A stretch of DNA of 64,000 nt from Rhodocyclaceae bacterium (GTDB lineage Bacteria > Pseudomonadota > Gammaproteobacteria > Burkholderiales > Rhodocyclaceae). Both the position numbers and the translations under genes were made by a program. Numbering within the stretch: position 1 is the first letter of the stretch; each line of letters starts with the position of its first letter. Location: contig JAEUNM010000110.1 of the NCBI GenBank assembly GCA_016791105.1, forward strand, positions 62,001-126,000, in the 5' to 3' direction. Below are positions 52,635-61,421 of this stretch, one piece after another. The notes under the pieces are model-generated. The model was given only the letters and a program-made list of their open reading frames with translations. It did no database searches and was not told where the DNA came from.

Positions 52635-53497
52635 ATGTTCAAAAAGCTGTTCGGTGCGTTCGGCAAAGGCGGGGATGCGGCCAAACCGCACGGTGTATTC
52701 CACGAGCCCTATGCCGATGCGCAGGTGAATTTTCTGTACAACCTGCTGTTCTGTGACAACCTGGAACTATTCCGCCGCGGTGAGCGGCAGGCCGATCCCA
52801 CATGGTCCGCGCTGCTGGCGGAGCGGGCCGATTTCCGGCGCTGCAAAAAATTGCTGCCGATACCGGTGCGGAGGGGCGCGTGCGTGCGCTGGCCCTTAAC
52901 CGCCTGCGTGCAGCAGGCTCTGCCGTGCCGGCGAAAATCCTGCTCGGTGTGATTATCGAAGTGCCGCAGCAGGGCGGCCTGGACGTACTTGCGGCATTTT
53001 CCGATGGCAGCGTGCGCTATCTGAACCAGTCCGGCAAAGCGTCCATTTTTGAGGGCGGCGATCACCCCGCCGCCGCGCTGGCGCACGAACTAATTGGGGT
53101 GGCGCGGGCGGTGGTGGATCAGATCGGCCCCTGGGATAAATTGCGCCTGCCGGCGCCGCAGGGTGAATTGGTCAGGCTGTCATTTGTCGTGTCGGACGGC
53201 CTGTATTTTGGCCAGGGAGCGTGGGAAGTTCTGCAGCGCGACGCCAAGGGCGGCCCGCTACTGGCCAAGGCCACGCAACTGCTGCAGCAGGTGATTGCCG
53301 TGGCGCGCCAGCCCCGTAAATGCCGGCGCCCGCTGGCCGCAACGGAGTCTGAGGTGCGATTCAGGTGGTGGCCGGCCGGATGTTGCCGGAGCGCGGTAAA
53401 TAATGATAATGGCGGCAGGGCGTGCACAGCGGACTGGGTGCAAAACGAATCCAATCGCCTGGCGAAAAATCTGTCCGGCGCTGTTGTGACGGGCTAA
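52635..53497 (+). pseudogene. Conserved hypothetical gene with a -1 frameshift near 52840
   Basis: A good start (GAGGAG upstream of ATG 52635) opens a frame (M-F-K-K-L-F-G, then HEPYADAQVNFLYNLLFCDN) that is coding-like to about residue 68 and then turns to Arg/Cys-rich nonsense. The family sequence continues in another frame from about 52839: ALQKIAADTGAEGRVRAL, then A-K-I-L-L-G-V-I-I-E-V-P and G-L-Y-F-G-Q-G-A-W-E-V-L-Q. Restoring one base near 52835-52850 (there is a run of six A at 52845-52850) joins them. The frame also runs about 60 residues past the expected end (near 53306), so the stop may be lost as well. It is either a decaying gene, a sequencing error, or a programmed shift. The function of the family is unknown. 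Confidence 0.78.
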
Positions 53498-53617
53498 TGG
53501 AACATCTTGCGGGTGGCTTACGGAGGCTGCGGATACGTCTTGTATCCGCCCGGATTCCTCGCCCTTATTTTAGTCCCACCGCGGCTTTCCTGGGCGGCGC
53601 TCAGTTACCTTCCTGGC

Positions 53618-54979
53618 TTATCGCAAGATCGACAGGCGGTTTAATAAAGCCACCGCGCCCGGTTCAGTGAGTCCGGCGAGAAAATCGCAGATATAGCGCT
53701 TGCGCGCATCGGTGTCGGCGATGCGCGCCAGACCGCAGGCCAGGCCAGGCGGCAGAAGTTCGTCGCCATAGTCGCCGTCTATCGCGTCTAACAGAGTTTC
53801 CAGTACCTTGCCTGCGTCTATTCCTTGCAGCGCCATGCGGCGCGGCGCTGGCGCCACCTCCTTGCAGTAGGCCCGCATCGCTTCGGCCAGCAACTGTGCA
53901 TCGTCGCTCAGGCGCACCGACGACAGGGCCGGCGCTTCATCCTCGACGCGCATGAGCACGGCGTCGATCAAGCGTTTGGTCAAGCCGTCGATATATTGTG
54001 CGCGACGGCACGGGTTGCCGGACAGTTCGCGCGATACGCGGTAAGCACGCACATTGCTGCTAACCGAGGCATTGGCGGCCGGATCGATGAGTTGTTCAAA
54101 CTCGCGACCTATGGCTGCGCGTACCTGGTGCCCATTCGTGCGCCGCCCTGTCCTGCGGTACAAGTCTTCTACCAGCATTTCGCACAGGCCGTCGTCGCCA
54201 TCGAATGTCGCCACGAAACACAGCGGGTGTGCCAGGCCTGTGCGCATTGCAGATTCGAATTCCAGCACCGTGGTGGCAATGAATTCTGCCAGCTCGGCGA
54301 TGCCGCATTCTATTGTCTGCAGCGTCTCATGGTCGGGCACTCCAGGGGCGACGTGCGCGCGTATTTTTCCAACCAGGCGGTCCTCGGACGCGTAATGACT
54401 GCCACTGCGTTCGCTGCGGTCGTCTCTACGGAATGGGATTTTTCCGCTGAAGCGCGTCAAGGCTGCGTAGCTTCGATAGCTGAGGTCCAGCCCCAAGCGG
54501 CGATCCTTGCCCTGTGCATCTATGCATTGCAGTTGCGGATCGTCCGAGGCATAAATCTCGATTACGGCCAGTTGCCGCAGGCATTGTGCGCTGGACATGA
54601 AACCGCCGTGCTGGCGCATGCAGCGATCGAGAATCGATTCGCCGAGTTTGCCGAAGGGCGGCCGCCCACATTCCCGCCCAATGCAGCCAAGCGCGACCAG
54701 GTTCGGGTCGATTCCGCCGCCGCCCCGACGTAGAAATGGCACATCCTGGTTCAGGCGCTTGACGATACGGCGCGCAATTTCTGCCGCTTCGAGGGCGCGC
54801 GACAGTACCGTCGGCGCTTCGCCGCTCTCGTCCGCCAGGCCGTCACAGCCAAGTCGGGCCAACCTGCGGACCGCGGCGCTGTGCACGAGCCGCGCGTAGT
54901 CGCGCGAATACTCGTCGTGGGGCGAAGATTCCGCGTCCGGGTGCTCGAGGCGGCGTTGGAAGTCCGATTCACAATACAT
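53618..54979 (-). CDS. dGTPase (Dgt)-like protein with all metal ligands replaced
   Basis: 453 residues in one uninterrupted frame. It aligns along its length with deoxyguanosinetriphosphate triphosphohydrolases: D-E-Y-S-R-D-Y-A-R-L-V-H-S-A-A-V-R-R-L near the start, R-P-P-F-G-x-x-G-E, H-G-G-F and A-Q-x-L-R. The HD-domain ligands are changed: family R-L-T-H-S-x-E-V reads V-L-S-R-A-L-E-A (Arg61 for His); A-H-D-L-G-H-P-P-F-G-H reads G-R-E-C-G-R-P-P-F-G-K (Arg102-Glu103 for His-Asp, Lys111 for His); L-A-D-D-I-A reads L-A-E-F-I-A (Glu232 for Asp). Hydrolase activity is therefore unlikely; a nucleotide-sensing or scaffold role is possible. The family match is confident, the role is not. Confidence 0.82.
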   Translation of the reverse strand: MYCESDFQRRLEHPDAESSPHDEYSRDYARLVHSAAVRRLARLGCDGLADESGEAPTVLSRALEAAEIARRIVKRLNQDVPFLRRGGGGIDPNLVALGCIGRECGRPPFGKLGESILDRCMRQHGGFMSSAQCLRQLAVIEIYASDDPQLQCIDAQGKDRRLGLDLSYRSYAALTRFSGKIPFRRDDRSERSGSHYASEDRLVGKIRAHVAPGVPDHETLQTIECGIAELAEFIATTVLEFESAMRTGLAHPLCFVATFDGDDGLCEMLVEDLYRRTGRRTNGHQVRAAIGREFEQLIDPAANASVSSNVRAYRVSRELSGNPCRRAQYIDGLTKRLIDAVLMRVEDEAPALSSVRLSDDAQLLAEAMRAYCKEVAPAPRRMALQGIDAGKVLETLLDAIDGDYGDELLPPGLACGLARIADTDARKRYICDFLAGLTEPGAVALLNRLSILR

Positions 54980-56015
54980 TCAGGCGCCCGCGGTCGTATG
55001 GTTTGTTTTGCCAACCTGTATCGGTGGGCGCAACCCGCCTGGCGGCCTCGCAGATACGCGTGGGTACAGGCGGCCGGCGTGCCGCCCCTCAATCTGCAAA
55101 CCACCGCGAAAATATCTCATTCGCGGTTCGCCCTCTGTTGGCCAAACGACAGGTAACTACGGTTTTTTCGTGATCGATTCAGGACCGATACGATAATTTT
55201 GCTTTTATTAACTGCTTCTGTGTCGCGCAAGGCCAGTGAATTACAGCACAAGTTGTGATCTATTTACACAGGCAACTGAATTGACGCGGATTTTTTATGT
55301 ATTGGCGTAGATATTGGCAGTTATATCGAATCACAAAAATTCATTCGCTAATGCGTGCACCACAGCAAAGCTTTCCGGCCGGGGCCGCGAATCGACCGCG
55401 GTGACGGCGGGTGTGGTCGGGATGGCAATGATGTCTGAAATTTGCTGGCCGCTGCGCCTGCTTCGCCACGCGGCGGATAGGCGTGCGCCACCGGGGAAGC
55501 GGTTTTCGAGCGCGCAAGCTTGCGCATATGCCAGCCTGTGCCCGACAGACTGAAAACTTGAGAACGCGCCGCCTCACCGACCTTGCCAGGCAGCCGGCAA
55601 CAGGCCGTCGGCAAGGCTTATGAAATATGTATAAATGTTGTGGAAATGATTTATCACGTGCGCTACCGAACCGTGTGCCATTGCGGTCCTTAGTACAGGC
55701 CACGTGGCTTTTCGCTACGCTTGGTGCAGGGCGACCTTGGGCAGCGCCACGACCGGAGTGTGTGGCGCCACAGCCCGGTCACCTTTCAACGATCATTATT
55801 TGATGGGGTTTTCTGGCGGACCTTGTGTTCGCGGGTAGGCACGCGTTTCCACTCTGGGGTAGCGCCACTTGATCTCCGTGCCCGAGCTTCGGCCGGACTC
55901 GATCGCCTGTCGCCCTGCATGGGGACGCACAGGGACGCCGTCGGTAAATCCTGCCGTGCTCGCAGCCAGGCGCGATCGTAGCTACTGTTCACGCTATGTC
56001 GCGTACAAATTGCAG
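54980..56015. other. Gene-free kilobase with AT-rich core and palindromes
   Basis: No credible ORF in about 1040 bases. The part 55140-55340 is markedly AT-rich for this genome. A 7-bp inverted repeat CCTTGCC/GGCAAGG spans 55581-55616, and a 30-base imperfect palindrome spans 55751-55780 (GACCGG...CCGGTC around TGTGGCGCCACA at 55761-55772). It separates the dGTPase-like gene from the TIR gene, which diverge from it, so promoters of both should lie here. Confidence 0.6.
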
Positions 56016-59000
56016 ATGAGCGCCCTATTCATCAGTCACAGCAGTGCTGACAACGCCGTCGCGCGCGAGGTGGCGGCGCGGCTGGCCGACATGGGGCACG
56101 GCTCGGTGTTCCTGGATTTCGATCCGGCCCTGGGGATTCCGGCCGGGCGCAATTGGGAACAGGAACTGTACGCGCGCCTGCGCGCCTGTCAGGCGGTGGT
56201 GGTGCTGTGCAGTCGTGCATCGGCGGCCTCGGCCTGGTGCTTTGCGGAAATTACCCATGCGCGCGCACTGGGCAAGGCGATATTCCCGCTGCGCACGGAC
56301 GAGGCGGAAATTTCGCCGCTATTGCGCGATCTGCAAGTCATCGACCTGCTGGGCGATCCGGATCAGGCCTGGCAGCGCCTGCGCGCCGGTCTGATCGGTG
56401 CGGGGCTGGATCCGGCTCGGCTATTCCAGTGGGACGCCGCGCGGCCGCCCTATCCGGGCTTGCTGGCTTTGCAGAAGGACGATGCCGCCGTGTATTTCGG
56501 CCGCGAATCCGCCGTGTTGGCCACTCTGGAAGCTTTGAACCGGCTGCAAAGACTGGCCGGCGCGCGCATGTTGCTGCTGCTGGGCGCTTCCGGCAGCGGC
56601 AAATCTTCGTTGCTGCGCGCCGGGGTGGTGCCGCGCCTCGAGCGCGACAGTGCGCGCTGGATGGTACTGCCGCCGTTCCGCCCGCTCGGCCGGCCCTTTG
56701 AGCGGCTGGCGCAGCGCCTTGCCGCGCTTGCCGGCAATGGCGATGCGGAGCCCTGGCGGGCCTTGTTGCAGCGCAGTGACAGCGCCGCGGCCTGGGATGA
56801 ACTCGTCGATCGCCTGCAGGTCGCGAGCGGCCGGCAGGAGGCAAGTCTGCTGGTGGCGATAGACCAGTTCGAGGAATTGCTTGTGCCGGCGGATGATGCG
56901 CAGTCGCTGGGATTTTTGCGCATGCTGGAAGCCATCGCGGCGCGGCCTGACGCGCCGCTGGTGATCGTGGCAACCCTGCGTTCGGACTTTCTGGGTGCGC
57001 TGCAAACCCATCCCGCGCTGCAACATCTGAGCTATGAAGCGCTGCCGCTGTCGCAGATTGCCGCGACCGACCTGGTGCAGGTGATAGAAGGCCCGGCGCG
57101 GGTGGCCGGCATCGAACTGGAAAGCGGGCTCGCGGCGGCCATGGTGGCCGATACGGCGAGCGAGGACGCGCTGCCTCTGCTGGCATTCGCGCTGCGCGAA
57201 ATGTGGGATCGCTGTGGTGCCAGCGGTCGTTTCACTTTGTCCGACTATCGTGATCGGCTGGGCGGCCTGCAGGGCGCGCTGGCACGCGCTGCCGAAGCCC
57301 TGTGCGACGAGCGCGCGCTGCCCGCGCCGCAACTGGCGGATTTGCGTGCGGCGCTCATTCGCCTGGTGCGCATAGATGGTGACGCGCGCTTCGTGCGCCA
57401 GACCCAGCCCTGGGATGCGTTTCCCGCCAGCGTACAGCCGCTGCTCGAGCGTTTCGTGCAGGCGCGCCTGCTGGTCGCGCGCGACGAGGCCGGCGAGCGT
57501 GTGCTGGAAGTGGCGCACGAGGCGCTGTTCCGCGCCTGGGATCGTCTGGTGGTGTGGCTCAATGCGGATCGGGAATTTCTGCTGTGGCGAGAGCGTTTGC
57601 GCAATGCCCAGGCGGAATGGCTGCGCAATGGCGCCGACGCCAGCTTGCTATTGCGCGGCCCCCTGCTGCGCGAGGCGCAAAAATGGGACAAGGAGCGCGG
57701 CGGCGAACTGGACCCGCCCTTGCGGCAATTTATCGTCACGAGTGCCGCCGCGCGTGCCGAGCGCGACGCCGAACAACGCCGCCAGCGCCGCCGCGTGGCC
57801 TGGATGGTCGCCGCGGCGGCGCTGCTGCTGGTGGCTGTGGGCGTGGTGGCGGTATGGCAGTGGCAACAGCGCGATGCCCAACAGCGGCTCGCGCTGGCGC
57901 GCGAAAAAAGCGCCGAAGCCGCCCAGGCCGATGACATGCTGGCGCGCACGGGCCTGGTGCTGCAATCCCTGGCCCAGGCCTGGACGCCCGATGCACAGGC
58001 CATGTTGTTGGCCGATCTGGCCCGGCTGGCGCGGCCGCTACCGGCGCCCTGGAAACCTCACCCGGGGCCGGTGCATGCCATGGCGCTCAGCCCGGACGGG
58101 CGCTGGCTGGCGACTGCAGACGAGGGGCATCTTCAAGTGCAGTCGCAGGGCGCCGAGCCGCGCCTGCTCGGGCGCGGCAGTTTCCACAACCGGGTGCAGG
58201 CACTGGCATTCAGCCCGGACGGGCGCTGGCTCGCGGCGGCCTGCGCGGCACAACAGGTGTGCATTTACGACGTGGCGGACTGGCAGTTGGTCAAACAGTG
58301 GCAGCACGATGGATTCGTGAGCGCGCTGGCTTTCAGCCCGGACGGCAAGTGGTTCGCTACGGTAAGCCACGAGGAGTCCAAGCCCGTGCACCTGCACGCG
58401 CTGCCGTCGTGGGAAGAGCAGGCAAAAATTCAACCTGGGGTAGGGCTCATTTTTCATCTGGCGTTTCGCGCCGACAGCACGACGCTGGACGTGATGGGCG
58501 ACGGTTTTGAATCCTGGCGAATTGAACCCGGCGCTGCGAATAAGCTGGCAGAGGAGAAAACGCCTTATGGTCTGCAGCCCGATCCGGAACTTGCCTCGCC
58601 CTCGCCGTTTCCGGCCGGTCCAGGTTGCCTTGCCGTTTCCCGCGACGACGGCCGCTTTGCACTGTGCGGCCGCTCGGAAAAGGGGATACAGGTTTGGGCG
58701 CTGGATCCACCTCGGCACTGGATTTCGCTCGCCGCGCAGCCGGCGCGCTCCGTGGCGTTCGGCGCCGGACATGAATTTCTGGCCGGCGGCGACGACGGCC
58801 GCATCCTGGCCTGGAATCCGGACGCCGTTGCGCAGCGCGTGCTGGTTCATGCTGCGGAAGTGAGGGCGATTGCACTGTCGCCGGACAGCCGCTGGCTGGC
58901 AAGCGCGAGCGGCACCGGCACGCTGCGCCTGTTCGATACGCGCGACGGTAGCGAACGTCCGGCGCTGCAATTGCAGGCTGAAATCGAGGGGCTGGCATTC

Positions 59001-59642
59001 AGCCCGGACGGGCGCCGCGTCGCGGCCTACGGGGGGCCGACGCTTTGGATCATTAGCGTCGATGATTGGCGCGAACCTGCACCCATCGTGCACGACGCGC
59101 CGGTGCTGCGCGTCGAATTCGATCCAGCCGGAGGCAGGCTTGCCACCATCACGCAATGGGACAAGCACACGATCTGGATAGAGCGCGCCAATGGCGCGCG
59201 CCAATTGCGCGTGTATGACATCGCCTCGCGGGCCGAACAGGCGAGTGCCCTGGTAGTGGCCGGGCGCGGCAATCGCTCGTTGACAGCTCCAACCAGTCTG
59301 GATGCCGAAGTTGCCGCCGATGCGCGCGCCATCATGCGCGGTGACGCGGCGCTGACGGAGCGCGCGCTGGGCTGGTTTTCCACGGCAGACACGCACACGC
59401 CAACGGCAGTCTGGCTCAACGCCAACACCTCCAAAGGCGAGCGGCTGGATCAGGTGGCAAGCGAGGCGGCGCGTGCCGCCATGAATTCGAACCGGCAACA
59501 GTCCATCATCACGTTCGGTGCCGACGGCGGTCTGATGGCGTCGGCCGAAGGCGGCAAAGTATGGCTATGGCCGCTGCGCTCCGAACAACTGGTCGCCGAG
59601 GCGTGCGCACGGCTGTTGCGCGGTGCCGGATGTCCGCCCTGA
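56016..59642 (+). CDS. TIR-nSTAND-WD40 protein (STAND NTPase with TIR effector)
   Basis: 1208 residues from ATG 56016. Residues 1-140 are a TIR_2-type domain (ALFISHSSADNAVAREVAARL) with the probable NADase glutamate Glu78 in S-A-W-C-F-A-E-I. A nSTAND1-type NTPase follows: Walker A GASGSGKSSLLRAG (190-203), Walker B LVAIDQFEELL (277-287), then a helical region to about 590. One predicted membrane helix lies about 596-616 (W-M-V-A-A-A-A-L-L-L-V-A-V-G-V-V-A-V-W). The C-terminal part has about nine WD40-like blades, several with A-F-S-P-D-G-R-W-L-A. Such proteins act in signalling or antiphage defence: a sensor repeat detects a ligand, the NTPase oligomerises, the TIR cleaves NAD+. The trigger is unknown. 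Confidence 0.9.
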   Translation: MSALFISHSSADNAVAREVAARLADMGHGSVFLDFDPALGIPAGRNWEQELYARLRACQAVVVLCSRASAASAWCFAEITHARALGKAIFPLRTDEAEISPLLRDLQVIDLLGDPDQAWQRLRAGLIGAGLDPARLFQWDAARPPYPGLLALQKDDAAVYFGRESAVLATLEALNRLQRLAGARMLLLLGASGSGKSSLLRAGVVPRLERDSARWMVLPPFRPLGRPFERLAQRLAALAGNGDAEPWRALLQRSDSAAAWDELVDRLQVASGRQEASLLVAIDQFEELLVPADDAQSLGFLRMLEAIAARPDAPLVIVATLRSDFLGALQTHPALQHLSYEALPLSQIAATDLVQVIEGPARVAGIELESGLAAAMVADTASEDALPLLAFALREMWDRCGASGRFTLSDYRDRLGGLQGALARAAEALCDERALPAPQLADLRAALIRLVRIDGDARFVRQTQPWDAFPASVQPLLERFVQARLLVARDEAGERVLEVAHEALFRAWDRLVVWLNADREFLLWRERLRNAQAEWLRNGADASLLLRGPLLREAQKWDKERGGELDPPLRQFIVTSAAARAERDAEQRRQRRRVAWMVAAAALLLVAVGVVAVWQWQQRDAQQRLALAREKSAEAAQADDMLARTGLVLQSLAQAWTPDAQAMLLADLARLARPLPAPWKPHPGPVHAMALSPDGRWLATADEGHLQVQSQGAEPRLLGRGSFHNRVQALAFSPDGRWLAAACAAQQVCIYDVADWQLVKQWQHDGFVSALAFSPDGKWFATVSHEESKPVHLHALPSWEEQAKIQPGVGLIFHLAFRADSTTLDVMGDGFESWRIEPGAANKLAEEKTPYGLQPDPELASPSPFPAGPGCLAVSRDDGRFALCGRSEKGIQVWALDPPRHWISLAAQPARSVAFGAGHEFLAGGDDGRILAWNPDAVAQRVLVHAAEVRAIALSPDSRWLASASGTGTLRLFDTRDGSERPALQLQAEIEGLAFSPDGRRVAAYGGPTLWIISVDDWREPAPIVHDAPVLRVEFDPAGGRLATITQWDKHTIWIERANGARQLRVYDIASRAEQASALVVAGRGNRSLTAPTSLDAEVAADARAIMRGDAALTERALGWFSTADTHTPTAVWLNANTSKGERLDQVASEAARAAMNSNRQQSIITFGADGGLMASAEGGKVWLWPLRSEQLVAEACARLLRGAGCPP

Positions 59643-59743
59643 GCGGCGCGCCGGGCGGAACTCGCCTGCGCCTCGGGCCAGCCTGCAGCGAGCGGTCTGG
59701 CGCAAGGTCGAGCCGCCCCGGTGGGTGAAACCGGCCCCTTCGT

Positions 59744-61288
59744 TCAGTCGCAGGTGGCGCTGGTCGGCAGGTTGTTCTTTGTCACCGGCCTATTCAGCAG
59801 CAGCGAAAAGTAAGGATCGCAGGGCGGTGGCTTGGGGCCCGTGGTTCGGCTGATTTCCGGCGACGCCGCGCTGGTGCTGCCGCCTGCCGCGACGGCCTGC
59901 AAGCGGTAGTAATAAGTCGTGGCGGGCTGCAGGCCGCGATCGACGAATGACGTGCTTGCGGTGCTGACCGCTGCCCCATACGGGCCACCAGGTTGCGTGG
60001 CGCGCTCGATGCGGTAGGACGCCGCGCCGGCCACCGCTTGCCAGCGCAAATCTATCTGTTCATGGCTGGCGTCGGCGGCGGTAAAACCGGCCGGCGTGCC
60101 GAAAGGCGGCAAGGAAGCCGGGGCCGGCGCGACGGCGCCTGTGGTGAGCCGGTCCAGCATGCGTTTTACCGCCGCAATCTGCAGGCCGGCTTTGGTGGCG
60201 TAACGTCCGTCGGAATCGAACAAGTCGTTATAGCCCCACCAGTCCCAACAGCCCATCGGATTCATCGGGCTCCAGAAGGTGGGCAGCGAGTTGGTGGTCT
60301 GCGGATACAGCACGATGATGGAATTCTGGTCGGCCCATTCGTTGTAGCCGCCGTTGCGGTAAAAGGCGTCGCCTACGGCATCGGCCGACTGCAGGCAGCC
60401 ATGAAAGGCGATATGCACGCGGCAGCCCGGGCCGGCGTTGCAACTTGCCGGCACGTAGGCGTAGCCGGTATTGCCCATGGAAATGAGGCGCGGATAGGTT
60501 TGATCGCGATTGCCGCGCGTGAATTCGTCCTGCCGGAAGGACACGAATTTTCCGCTCGCTGCCGCGCGTGGTTTGAGCGCGCCGTATATGTGCTGCAGCA
60601 TGGCGCCCACCGCATCATAGGTGCCGAGGCCGGCCGGACGATCCTGGCACTGATTGATGAAATCGCCGCCGGTGGTGGGGCAGGTATTGCATTGGCTCGC
60701 ATTGCTGCCGCAGCTTGCGCTGATTTGCGCGTGGCCGGCATTCAGATCGTTCTTGTAAAAAATCTGCTGCGGAGACACATAGTGCGAGTAAAACTCGTAC
60801 AGGCGGTCCATGGCCGCCTGTTTCACGATGCCGTCGTTATAGCCGTGGAACAGCCACACCTTTTGCTGCTTCAGCGTGGTGATCTGGTCTATCCGGCCCG
60901 CCCCGGCGAAGGACTCGGTCGCCTTGTACAGTTTCTGCATGTACTCGTCGGTGATGGGCTCCACGCCATAGGCCGGGTCGCCCTGCATGCAGCGGCGGAT
61001 GACGCGGCGTAGGTTGAAATCTTTCGAGGCGTCCGTGCCGGCGCAGTAATAGGGGCCGCCCGCGGTGGCGCCCACACCCGATACCTGCGACGAAAAAGCC
61101 GTGGCAAATTGCACCGCCATGTAGGCGCCGGAAGATATGCCCGATACCGACACCTGGTCGGCCCGCGCGCCATAGGACGGCAAGGATTCCTGCGCCTGAC
61201 CGGTACAGGCGGCGCCAAACGCGCCCAGCGCCGCCAAGCCCAATATGCGCACCGCACGCACGCTGCGCGGCCATTTCGTTCCAAGCAT
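59744..61288 (-). CDS. Secreted PHB-depolymerase-like esterase with fibronectin III domain
   Basis: 514 residues from ATG 61288, with GGAGG 8 bases upstream. Signal peptide about 1-33. The lipase box GISSG (Ser52) is near the N-terminus, and the oxyanion-type H-I-A-F-H-G-C is much later (about 295), the order seen in type-2 catalytic domains of extracellular short-chain PHA depolymerases. A H-G-Y-N-D segment and paired cysteines fit the family. A fibronectin III domain (about 405-490; R-W-Q-A-V-A-G-A-A-S-Y-R-I-E-R, T-Y-Y-Y-R-L-Q-A-V) and a short Cys-containing tail follow. It probably degrades extracellular polyhydroxybutyrate; the phasin genes in the window make the same polymer relevant inside the cell. 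Confidence 0.85.
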   Translation of the reverse strand: MLGTKWPRSVRAVRILGLAALGAFGAACTGQAQESLPSYGARADQVSVSGISSGAYMAVQFATAFSSQVSGVGATAGGPYYCAGTDASKDFNLRRVIRRCMQGDPAYGVEPITDEYMQKLYKATESFAGAGRIDQITTLKQQKVWLFHGYNDGIVKQAAMDRLYEFYSHYVSPQQIFYKNDLNAGHAQISASCGSNASQCNTCPTTGGDFINQCQDRPAGLGTYDAVGAMLQHIYGALKPRAAASGKFVSFRQDEFTRGNRDQTYPRLISMGNTGYAYVPASCNAGPGCRVHIAFHGCLQSADAVGDAFYRNGGYNEWADQNSIIVLYPQTTNSLPTFWSPMNPMGCWDWWGYNDLFDSDGRYATKAGLQIAAVKRMLDRLTTGAVAPAPASLPPFGTPAGFTAADASHEQIDLRWQAVAGAASYRIERATQPGGPYGAAVSTASTSFVDRGLQPATTYYYRLQAVAAGGSTSAASPEISRTTGPKPPPCDPYFSLLLNRPVTKNNLPTSATCD

Positions 61289-61421
61289 GGTATTTGCCTC
61301 CACGGGGTTCATGTTGCCGCGCAGCATAGATTAGGTGCCCAGCCCTTGCAACGAAAAATGTGGTTTCCACGGCAACCGCAACTGATTGCGTAAGCGCGCG
61401 CCACGGCGGCGCGGCGCTGTG

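Noticed and set aside
54881..55553. Short ORFs in the gap before the TIR gene
   Set aside because: They overlap each other in different frames, lack ribosome sites, and show no recognisable motif.
55869..56015. Upstream in-frame start giving 49 additional residues on the TIR protein
   Set aside because: The TIR domain begins at M-S-A-L-F-I-S-H-S-S; the additional residues are Arg/Pro-rich and not TIR-like.
58038..59498. Minus-strand ORF of 486 codons opposite the WD40 region
   Set aside because: Shadow produced by the repeated blade sequence on the other strand.
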